From NCBI GenBank assembly GCA_905214715.1, contig CAJMMT010000007.1:1-64000 (forward strand): DNA of 64,000 bases, given 5' to 3'. This document shows positions 31,603 through 39,317 of the stretch, one piece after another. How positions within the stretch are numbered: the first letter of the stretch is position 1; each line of letters begins with the position of its first letter. Below the pieces are notes generated by a model. The model had not been told where the DNA came from and searched no databases. It saw nothing but the letters and a program-made list of their open reading frames with translations. The position numbers were made by a program, and so were the translations under genes. Source of the DNA: an uncultured bacterium. Its GTDB lineage: Bacteria; Bacteroidota; Bacteroidia; Bacteroidales; Muribaculaceae.

Positions 31603-34600
31603 GAGAACAGACATAAAGAAAGTGATGGTGATCGGGTCCGGACCCATCGTCATCGGACAGGGGGCTGAATTCGACTATGCCGGAACTCAGGCATGCATCG
31701 CCCTGAAAGAAGAGGGATATGAAGTAATTCTCGTGAACTCCAATCCCGCCACCATAATGACCGACACACATATAGCCGACAAGGTCTATATGGAACCTCT
31801 GAAGCTTGAATATGTGGCCAAGATAATCAGATCGGAACGTCCCGACGCCATTCTTCCGGGCCTCGGCGGACAGACCGGCCTTAACCTGGCCGTCCAGCTG
31901 GCCAAGAAGGGTATTCTCGATGAATGCAACGTAGAGATACTCGGCACATCCTTCAAAAGCATAGAGCAGGCGGAAGACCGCGAACTCTTCAAGGAACTCT
32001 GCATAGATCTGGGAGAGCCGGTGCTCCCCTCCGAGATTGTAAACACGGTGGAAGAGGGTGTGAAAGTGGCCGAACGTATCGGCTATCCGCTCGTACTGCG
32101 TCCCGCCTTCACCTTGGGAGGCACAGGCGGCGGTTTCGTGAACAACGAGGAGGAGCTTCGCGAGCTTATGCGCAACGCCCTGATTCTCTCGCCCGTAAGT
32201 CAGGTGCTGGTAGAGAAGAGCATAAAGGGTTACAAGGAGGTTGAATATGAGGTGATGCGCGATGCCAACGACACCGCCATTACCATCTGCAACATGGAGA
32301 ATGTCGACCCTGTCGGCATCCATACGGGCGACTCCATAGTGGTGGCTCCGAGTCAGACACTTACCAACAAGGAGTATCAGATGCTCCGCGATTCAGCACT
32401 CAAGATCATACGCGCGCTCAAGATAGAGGGAGGTTGCAACGTGCAGTTCGCCCTCGACCCTCTTTCTTTCAAGTATTACATAATCGAGGTCAATCCGCGT
32501 GTGTCCCGTTCGTCGGCTCTCGCTTCGAAAGCATCCGGATATCCGATAGCCCGTGTCAGCGCGAAAATCGCGGTCGGCATGCATCTCGACGAGATTCCCA
32601 TCGCCAACACCCCGGCCTGTTTCGAGCCTTCTCTCGACTATGTGGTTACCAAGATAGCCCGTTTCCCGTTCGACAAATTCTCGGAAGCCTCCAACGAGCT
32701 GGGTACCCAGATGAAAGCCACCGGCGAGGTGATGAGCGTAGGCCGCACTTTCGAGGAGAGCCTTCTCAAGGCCGTACGTTCTCTGGAAACAGGCGTTTGT
32801 CATATCTACAACCATAAGTTCGATGGCAAGGAGGTGGCGGAACTTCTTGAATACATAAAACTCGGAACCGACGACCGTATATACGCTATAGCCCAGCTGC
32901 TGAGACTCGGCATAGACCTGTCGCTTATCTATGACCGTACGAAAATAGATATGTTCTTCCTGGAGAAACTGCGTAAGATCGTAGACCAGGAGAAAGAACT
33001 CAAATCCCTGAAGGGCGACCTTCAGGCTCTCCGCCGGGCCAAACAGACCGGATTTTCCGACAAGTATATAGGTATGCTCTGGGGGATGACCGAAGACGGG
33101 ATATACACCTTGCGCATGGAGAACGGCATAGTTCCGGTCTATAAGATGATAGACACCTGCGCCTCGGAATTCAGCTCGTATGTTCCATATTTCTATTCCA
33201 CATACGAGGAACCCTCTGCCGAATGCCGCCCCGAAAATGAATCGATAGTCTCAGACCGCAAAAAGATAATCGTTCTCGGCTCGGGTCCCATACGTATAGG
33301 GCAGGGTGTGGAATTCGACTATTCCACCGTACATGCCATCTGGGCCATACGCGACGCCGGATATGAGGCTATAGTGATAAACAACAACCCCGAGACCGTC
33401 TCCACCGACTACTCGATATCCGACAAACTCTATTTCGAGCCCTTGTCGCTTGAAGATGTGATGAACATCATCAATCTTGAAAAGCCCGAAGGTGTGGTAG
33501 TGTCGCTCGGCGGACAGACGGCGATCAATCTTGCGGAACGTCTTGAGAAAAGAGGAGTGCGCATAGTGGGCACAAGTTTCGAGAACATAAACAAGGCGGA
33601 AGACCGTAAAGAGTTCGAACGGATAATGCGTGAGGTGGGCATCCCTCAGCCGGAAGCCGAGGCTGTAACCGACATAGAAGCCGGTGTACGCGCAGCCGCC
33701 AGGATAGGATACCCGGTGCTCGTGCGCCCCAGCTTCGTCCTCGGTGGCCGGGCCATGCAAATCGTGGGAAACGAGCAGGCATTGCGCCACTATCTGCATA
33801 ATGCCGTGGAGGTCAACGAAGACTCTCCTGTGCTTGTCGACAAGTACATACAGGGCAAGGAGTTGGAAGTAGATGCGGTTTGCGACGGCGAGAATGTGTT
33901 TATTCCGGGCATCATGGAGCACGTGGAGCGCACCGGCATACACTCGGGCGACTCCATAAGCGTCTATCCCACATTCAGCGTATCGCAGAAAGTGAAAGAC
34001 ACTATCGTGGACTACACCGTGAAACTCGGACGCGCCATAGGTATCGTAGGTCTCTACAACATACAATTCATCGTGGATGAACATGACAAGGTGTTCGTAA
34101 TCGAGGTCAACCCGCGCTCGTCGCGTACCGTACCGTTCCTCTCCAAGTCTGCCGGAGTTCCCCTCGCGAAACTCGGGGCCATGGTTATTCTCGGCCATTC
34201 GCTGCCGAGCCTCGGCGTAAAAGATGTGATAGCCCCCGAACGCAAACGCCACTATGTGAAGACCCCTGCTTTCTCTTTCGCGAAAATCAAGGGTGTGGAT
34301 TCCTATCTCTCTCCCGAGATGAAATCAACCGGAGAGGCCATCGGATACGACGACACGCTGAACCGCGCCCTATACAAGTCTCTGCAGGCTTCGGGACTGC
34401 AGGTAGTGAACTACGGTACCATATTCTGCACCATAGCCGATGCCGACAAAGAGCGGGCTCTTCCTCTGGTAAAGAGATTCTACAATCTCGGTTTCAACAT
34501 CGAAGCCACAGGAGGCACAGCCCGATTCCTCAAGGAACACGGCATACGCACAAGAGCCCTCAAGAAGATAAGCGAGGGGAGCAATGACATATACGACTCC

Positions 34601-34801
34601 CTGAGACAGGGACACGTAAGTTATGTCATAAACACCATAGACATAAACCAGCACAACACCCGTCTTGACGGATACGGAATACGTCGTGCCGCCATAGAGA
34701 ACAATGTAACCATCTTCACATCTCTCGAGACCGTTCAGGTTGTTCTCGACGTGCTGGAAGAGATTACATTCAAGGTTTCAACAATCGATGCCGAAGACTG
34801 A
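31595..34801 (+). CDS. carB: Carbamoyl-phosphate synthase, large subunit
   Basis: CarB makes carbamoyl phosphate from bicarbonate, ammonia and two ATP. The 1068-residue protein has the two homologous ATP-grasp halves (start VMVIGSGPIVIGQGAEFDY near 10 and IIVLGSGPIRIGQGVEFDY near 556), the glycine-rich loops, an oligomerisation segment, and a C-terminal MGS-like allosteric domain (about 935-1060; LGFNIEATGGTARFL) that normally binds UMP or IMP and ornithine. Length is normal. It overlaps carA by 8 bp and pyrK by 1 bp (TGATG), so translation is coupled throughout. Confidence 0.95.
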   Translation: MPKRTDIKKVMVIGSGPIVIGQGAEFDYAGTQACIALKEEGYEVILVNSNPATIMTDTHIADKVYMEPLKLEYVAKIIRSERPDAILPGLGGQTGLNLAVQLAKKGILDECNVEILGTSFKSIEQAEDRELFKELCIDLGEPVLPSEIVNTVEEGVKVAERIGYPLVLRPAFTLGGTGGGFVNNEEELRELMRNALILSPVSQVLVEKSIKGYKEVEYEVMRDANDTAITICNMENVDPVGIHTGDSIVVAPSQTLTNKEYQMLRDSALKIIRALKIEGGCNVQFALDPLSFKYYIIEVNPRVSRSSALASKASGYPIARVSAKIAVGMHLDEIPIANTPACFEPSLDYVVTKIARFPFDKFSEASNELGTQMKATGEVMSVGRTFEESLLKAVRSLETGVCHIYNHKFDGKEVAELLEYIKLGTDDRIYAIAQLLRLGIDLSLIYDRTKIDMFFLEKLRKIVDQEKELKSLKGDLQALRRAKQTGFSDKYIGMLWGMTEDGIYTLRMENGIVPVYKMIDTCASEFSSYVPYFYSTYEEPSAECRPENESIVSDRKKIIVLGSGPIRIGQGVEFDYSTVHAIWAIRDAGYEAIVINNNPETVSTDYSISDKLYFEPLSLEDVMNIINLEKPEGVVVSLGGQTAINLAERLEKRGVRIVGTSFENINKAEDRKEFERIMREVGIPQPEAEAVTDIEAGVRAAARIGYPVLVRPSFVLGGRAMQIVGNEQALRHYLHNAVEVNEDSPVLVDKYIQGKELEVDAVCDGENVFIPGIMEHVERTGIHSGDSISVYPTFSVSQKVKDTIVDYTVKLGRAIGIVGLYNIQFIVDEHDKVFVIEVNPRSSRTVPFLSKSAGVPLAKLGAMVILGHSLPSLGVKDVIAPERKRHYVKTPAFSFAKIKGVDSYLSPEMKSTGEAIGYDDTLNRALYKSLQASGLQVVNYGTIFCTIADADKERALPLVKRFYNLGFNIEATGGTARFLKEHGIRTRALKKISEGSNDIYDSLRQGHVSYVINTIDINQHNTRLDGYGIRRAAIENNVTIFTSLETVQVVLDVLEEITFKVSTIDAED

Positions 34802-35550
34802 TGAACCGTAGCAAATTCAAGATACTTGACAATACAGCCCTCACTGCCGATGTATTCCGTATGAGACTGGAGGGCGACACCTCGGCCATAACCATGCCCG
34901 GACAGTTCGTGGAAATCGAACTGCCGGGACGTTTCCTGCGTCGGCCTATTTCAGTATGCGATGTGGCTCCCGGAGTTCTCACTCTTGTCTACAAGACCGT
35001 AGGCGTGGGAACGGCTGAAATGGCGGCTATGGATAAAGGAACTGAACTTGACCTGCTCTGCGGACTCGGACATGGCTTCTCGGTAGACCCGGCGAGAAAG
35101 AGGCCCGTGCTCATAGGAGGCGGAGTAGGGGTGCCTCCTCTTTTCAACCTGGCCAAATGCTGGATCGAAGCGGGAGTTAAGCCTCTGGTGGCACTCGGAT
35201 TCAACAAGAGTTCCGAGATTATGCTCGCTTCCGATTTCCTGCGACTCGGTCTTGATGTGGCGATAGCCACTGTAGACGGCTCTGAGGGTACTAAAGGATT
35301 TGTAACCGATGCGGTGGCCACCTTTGAGGAAGCTCCCGATTTCTTTCAGGCCTGCGGTCCGCTCCCCATGTTGAAGGCCATTTCTTCATCATTCCCTGAA
35401 ATGGAAGGTGAGTTCAGCCTCGAAGAGAGGATGGGATGCGGTTTTGGCGCATGTATGGGCTGCACCATTCATACCACGGAAGGTCCGGCCCGCGTCTGCA
35501 CCGAGGGTCCGGTATTCTCAAATACTTTAATCGATTGGAACCGGATATGA
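34801..35550 (+). CDS. pyrK: Dihydroorotate dehydrogenase B, electron-transfer subunit
   Basis: PyrK carries FAD and a [2Fe-2S] cluster and passes electrons from dihydroorotate to NAD. The 249-residue protein has the ferredoxin-reductase fold, with the FAD motif RRPISV (near 44), the NAD-binding GGGVGVPPLF, and the cluster ligands MGCGFGACMGC plus a final Cys in RVCTEGP (near 238). It overlaps carB by 1 bp and pyrD by 4 bp, fitting co-assembly with PyrD into the PyrDB/PyrK heterotetramer. Confidence 0.93.
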   Translation: MNRSKFKILDNTALTADVFRMRLEGDTSAITMPGQFVEIELPGRFLRRPISVCDVAPGVLTLVYKTVGVGTAEMAAMDKGTELDLLCGLGHGFSVDPARKRPVLIGGGVGVPPLFNLAKCWIEAGVKPLVALGFNKSSEIMLASDFLRLGLDVAIATVDGSEGTKGFVTDAVATFEEAPDFFQACGPLPMLKAISSSFPEMEGEFSLEERMGCGFGACMGCTIHTTEGPARVCTEGPVFSNTLIDWNRI

Positions 35551-36485
35551 ACATACAGAACAATAGGAGCGTCCCGGAAGTGGACCTGTCGGTAGAGCTG
35601 GCCGGACTGCGGCTCGACAACCCGGTGATACCCGCAAGCGGAACATTCGGCTTCGGAGCGGAGTTCGCCAAATGGTATGATCTCGATATACTCGGCTCCA
35701 TTTCGGTAAAAGGCACCACGCGCGAACCACGCTTCGGCAATCCTACTCCGCGCATAGCGGAATGCCCCTCCGGACTGATAAACAGCGTCGGCCTGCAGAA
35801 TCCGGGCATAGACCACGTGCTCTCCCACGAGCTTCCGGAACTGGCCGGACGGTACCACAAGCCGATAATAGCCAACATAAGCGGATTTTCAGTCGATGAA
35901 TTCCGCGAATGTTGCCTTAAAGTCAACGATGCGCCTAACGTCGGGATAATAGAAGTGAATGTATCATGCCCGAATGTACATAACGGAGGCATGGCGTTCG
36001 GTACTTCAGCCAAAGCGGCAGCCGAGGTTACCGAAGCTGTAAAGAAAGTTACCACCAAGCCGGTGTTTGTGAAGCTCAGTCCCAATGTTACGGATATAGT
36101 AGAGATAGCGCGGGCTTGCGAAGACAGTGGCGCGGATGGGCTGACACTTATAAATACCATGCTCGGCATGCGCATAGACATCCATCGCCGTCGGCCTGTC
36201 ATAGCCAACCGTATGGGAGGCTTTTCGGGACCGGCGATTTTCCCGGTGGCTCTGCGTATGGTGTATCAGGTTACGGGAGCGTGCTCCATACCCGTTATAG
36301 GGTGCGGAGGCGTGGCTTCGGCCGAAGATGTCATAGAGATGATGATGGCCGGAGCAAAGGCCGTACAGGTAGGAGCCGAGAATCTCCGCGACCCGTACGC
36401 CTGCAAAAGAATTATAGAACAACTGCCCGATGTGATGCGAGCCATAGGCATCGACTCGCTCAACAGCATCCCACGGGTAGACTAA
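35547..36485 (+). CDS. pyrD: Dihydroorotate dehydrogenase, catalytic subunit (class 1B)
   Basis: PyrD oxidises dihydroorotate to orotate with FMN. The 312-residue TIM barrel has NPVIPASGTFGFG near 22, SVKGTT, NSVGLQNPG, VNVSCPN near 138 (with the class 1 catalytic Cys), KLSPN and GCGGV near 263. The ATG at 35547 overlaps the pyrK stop by 4 bp; upstream in-frame starts lie within pyrK and give residues with no homology. The pairing with pyrK marks it as the NAD-linked 1B type. Confidence 0.93.
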   Translation: MNIQNNRSVPEVDLSVELAGLRLDNPVIPASGTFGFGAEFAKWYDLDILGSISVKGTTREPRFGNPTPRIAECPSGLINSVGLQNPGIDHVLSHELPELAGRYHKPIIANISGFSVDEFRECCLKVNDAPNVGIIEVNVSCPNVHNGGMAFGTSAKAAAEVTEAVKKVTTKPVFVKLSPNVTDIVEIARACEDSGADGLTLINTMLGMRIDIHRRRPVIANRMGGFSGPAIFPVALRMVYQVTGACSIPVIGCGGVASAEDVIEMMMAGAKAVQVGAENLRDPYACKRIIEQLPDVMRAIGIDSLNSIPRVD

Positions 36486-36500
36486 TTACTTAAGAAAAAA

Positions 36501-37229
36501 ATGGCAAAAGACGTTATAATCGCACTCGATTTCGGCACTCCCGAAGAGGCGCTCCGTTTCCTTGACAATTTCAAGGAAGAGAAACCATACGTTAAGGTCG
36601 GCATGGAACTTTTCTACGCCGCCGGTCCCGAGATAGTACGCGAGATAAAGAAACGCGGTCATAAGATTTTCCTTGATCTCAAACTGCACGATATACCCAA
36701 TACGGTAAAAAGCGCCATGAAGGTACTGTCGAAACTTGATGTCGATATGACGAACCTACATGCCGCCGGCACTGTCGAGATGATGAAAGCGGCTCTCGAG
36801 GGCCTGACACGCCCCGACGGTACAAGACCGCTTCTGTTGGCCGTTACGCAACTGACCTCCACATCAGAAGAGAGGATGCAGCGCGACCTGCTTATAGAAC
36901 ACAGCATCGAAGAGACAATCGTGCATTATGCCAACAACGCCAAACTTGCGGGCCTCGACGGCGTGGTCTGCTCTCCGGCTGAGGCAGGGCTCGTGAAAGA
37001 GGGATGCGGCAAGGATTTCATGACCGTTACTCCGGGCGTTAGATTTGCGGAACTAAACCCCGACGGTACCGAAAAACTGGCCGATGTCGGAGACCAGGTG
37101 CGTGTCACTACCCCGGCCCGTGCCCGACAGATAGGATCGGACTTCATAGTCATGGGGCGCCCCATAACGAAAGCCGCCGACCCGGTAGAGGCATACCGCC
37201 GCGCCATAAAAGAGTTTCTCGGCGAATGA
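36501..37229 (+). CDS. pyrF: Orotidine 5'-phosphate decarboxylase
   Basis: PyrF converts OMP to UMP, the last step of the pathway. The 242-residue barrel starts DVIIALDFGT and has the catalytic motif FLDLKLHDIPNTV (near 52-64) with the Asp-Lys-Asp set, then GVVCSP and TPGVRF and a phosphate loop GRPIT. Length fits the class I enzymes. It lies 15 bp after pyrD and 79 bp before pyrB. Confidence 0.93.
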   Translation: MAKDVIIALDFGTPEEALRFLDNFKEEKPYVKVGMELFYAAGPEIVREIKKRGHKIFLDLKLHDIPNTVKSAMKVLSKLDVDMTNLHAAGTVEMMKAALEGLTRPDGTRPLLLAVTQLTSTSEERMQRDLLIEHSIEETIVHYANNAKLAGLDGVVCSPAEAGLVKEGCGKDFMTVTPGVRFAELNPDGTEKLADVGDQVRVTTPARARQIGSDFIVMGRPITKAADPVEAYRRAIKEFLGE

Positions 37230-37308
37230 TTTGCCGGATAACGAATTTTAAAGTACATTTGCGAAACAGAACAGCCAAGACTGGTCTGCAGCACAGCAAT
37301 CAATAGAA

Positions 37309-38391
37309 ATGAAACATCTTATAGACCCTACCGACCTCTCGCCTCAGGAAACGGAAGAAATCCTGTCGCTCGCAATCGACATCATAGCCGATCCCAAGAA
37401 ATATTCCGAAACATGCAAAGGTAAAAAGCTGGCGACCCTTTTCTATGAGCCCAGTACCCGTACACGCCTCAGTTTCACATCGGCGATGATGGAGCTGGGA
37501 GGCAATGTGCTCGGCTTCGCCGATGCCAACAGTTCTTCGGTAAGCAAAGGAGAGACAGTCGAGGATACGGTAAGGGTGGTAAGCTGCTTCGCCGACATCA
37601 TAGCCATGCGCCATCATATCGAGGGAGCGCAACTCGATGCGGCCGAGGTCTCCCCGGTGCCCATCATCAACGCGGGCGACGGAAGTCATGCCCATCCCAC
37701 TCAGACTCTCACCGACCTGCTTACCATAAAGCGGGAACTCGGGCACCTCGACAATATCACCATAGGGTTCTGCGGCGACTTGAAATTCGGCCGTACGGTC
37801 CACTCGCTCATAAAGGCCCTTTCGCGCTATCCCGGCACCAAGGTGGTGCTGATAGCTCCCGAAGAGCTGCGCCTCCCCGATTATATCAAGCAGGATGTAT
37901 GTATTTCACGCGGAATACCTTTCAAAGAGGTGTCGACTATAGAGGAGGCAATGCCTGAACTCGACGTGCTCTACATGACCCGCGTACAGAAAGAACGCTT
38001 TCTCGACGAAGAGGAGTTCGACCGGGTGAAAGACTGCTTCGTACTTGATTGCAACCGCATGGCAATGGGCAAGGAGAAGATGTGCGTGCTCCACCCGCTG
38101 CCACGTGTCAACGAGATACTCAAAGAGGTGGATGCCGACCCGCGCGCCGCTTACTTCCGTCAGGTACTCAACGGCAAATATGTGCGCATGGCGCTCATTA
38201 CCAAACTTCTCGAGTGGAAAGACGACCCAGCCCATACGATGCCGTCGCGATATTCGGAAGTTCTGCCCCAGAGCCGGTTGAAGTGCCATAACCCCAAATG
38301 TATCTCCAACAACGAGGAAGTCGCTCCCAAGATTCATGTGAACGAGAGGGGAGTGGCCCGTTGTCTCTATTGTGATTCCAAGGCACGTTGA
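37309..38391 (+). CDS. pyrB: Aspartate carbamoyltransferase with C-terminal PyrI-like zinc ribbon
   Basis: PyrB joins carbamoyl phosphate and aspartate. The 360-residue protein has the carbamoyl-phosphate motif FYEPSTRTRLSF (near 47), HPTQTLTDL (near 126) and HPLPRVNEI (near 264). It is about 50 residues longer than the usual catalytic chain. The extra tail carries C326-x4-C331-x20-C352-x2-C355, ending CLYCDSKAR, which matches the spacing and flanking sequence of the PyrI zinc domain but without its nucleotide-binding domain. No pyrI gene is present in the window. The tail may mediate subunit contacts on its own. Confidence 0.92.
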   Translation: MKHLIDPTDLSPQETEEILSLAIDIIADPKKYSETCKGKKLATLFYEPSTRTRLSFTSAMMELGGNVLGFADANSSSVSKGETVEDTVRVVSCFADIIAMRHHIEGAQLDAAEVSPVPIINAGDGSHAHPTQTLTDLLTIKRELGHLDNITIGFCGDLKFGRTVHSLIKALSRYPGTKVVLIAPEELRLPDYIKQDVCISRGIPFKEVSTIEEAMPELDVLYMTRVQKERFLDEEEFDRVKDCFVLDCNRMAMGKEKMCVLHPLPRVNEILKEVDADPRAAYFRQVLNGKYVRMALITKLLEWKDDPAHTMPSRYSEVLPQSRLKCHNPKCISNNEEVAPKIHVNERGVARCLYCDSKAR

Positions 38392-38396
38392 CAGTT

Positions 38397-39068
38397 ATGG
38401 CAGACACCATCGTCTCATACCGTAAGGTACAGGTAGAAAGGGCAGACCGCATAGTGCTCAAGGATGTGGACCTCGAAATAGAAAAGGGACGCATGTACTA
38501 TCTTGTCGGAAGAGTAGGCAGCGGCAAGAGTTCGCTGATGAAGACAATGTATGGAGACGTGCCCGTTACCACCGGCGAGGAAGCCCGCATAATGGACTTC
38601 GACCTGATAGGCCTGAAACGCAAGCAGATTCCGTTTCTGCGTCGCCGTATAGGCATCGTGTTTCAGGATTTCCAGTTGTTGCAGGACCGTTCGGTGCTCG
38701 GCAACCTGGAGTTTGTGTTGAGGGCGACAGGGTGGAAGTCGAAAGAAGCCATGCGCGAGCGCATGGACGAGGTTCTCGCCGACGTAGGTATGGCCCATAA
38801 AAGCTACAAAATGCCTCACGAACTGAGCGGCGGCGAACAGCAACGTATAGTCATAGCCCGCGCTTTGCTCAACAAACCGGACCTGATCCTTGCCGATGAG
38901 CCGACCGGAAACCTTGACCCGCAGACCGGACTTACCATAGCCTCTTTGCTTTACGACCTGGCATCAGAGGGTAAAACCATACTCATGGCCACCCACAATC
39001 TGCAGCTTACCGAAGATTTTCCCGGCACTATTTTCGAGTGCCACGACAAGTCGGTGGTCATACGCTGA
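38397..39068 (+). CDS. ftsE: FtsE-like ABC transporter ATPase
   Basis: This 223-residue protein is an ABC ATPase of the FtsE type, which with FtsX controls septal peptidoglycan hydrolases. Walker A is GRVGSGKSSLM (near 37-47), the signature is LSGGEQQR (near 140), Walker B is LILADEPTGN, and the H-loop is MATHN. An ATG at 38397 is chosen; the TTG nine bases upstream overlaps the pyrB stop. It lies 5 bp after pyrB, so it is read with the pyr operon. No ftsX is adjacent. Confidence 0.85.
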   Translation: MADTIVSYRKVQVERADRIVLKDVDLEIEKGRMYYLVGRVGSGKSSLMKTMYGDVPVTTGEEARIMDFDLIGLKRKQIPFLRRRIGIVFQDFQLLQDRSVLGNLEFVLRATGWKSKEAMRERMDEVLADVGMAHKSYKMPHELSGGEQQRIVIARALLNKPDLILADEPTGNLDPQTGLTIASLLYDLASEGKTILMATHNLQLTEDFPGTIFECHDKSVVIR

Positions 39069-39130
39069 TAAAAAAGAGCCCCGACGGCTCCAAATTTTAT
39101 ATCAAGGCTCTCTGAACCGAAAAAAATCAT

Positions 39131-39168
39131 TATATTTGTGGCAGAAAGGAATCACACTCCTTTCTGCC
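39131..39168 (+). promoter_or_regulatory. -7 box and 11-bp inverted repeat upstream of mutA
   Basis: TATATTTG (39131-39138) is a -7 match, without a clear -33. GGCAGAAAGGA (39140-39150) and TCCTTTCTGCC (39158-39168) form a perfect inverted repeat around a 7-nt loop, followed by TATTGTTTTTA. It may be the terminator of the pyr/ftsE transcript, an operator on the mutA promoter, or both. Confidence 0.55.
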
Positions 39169-39317
39169 TATTGTTTTTATATATTCTTCCCTGACATCAT
39201 GGTATTTCCGACACCTTAACCGGAAATGACAACGAATCGAAACACACTTACCCTCCTCCCGACAGGGAAGATAACTGAATCGAGACAAAACCTTATTTCA
39301 TAACACGCTATTAAATT

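Noticed and set aside
39076..39090. GAGCC-CCGAC-GGCTC hairpin after ftsE as a strong terminator
   Set aside because: Only 5 bp, and the T-tract is on the wrong side for the plus strand; the hairpin at 39140-39168 is the better candidate.
39169..39317. Cobalamin riboswitch ahead of mutA
   Set aside because: The leader is short and no B12-box-like sequence or multi-stem layout is visible.
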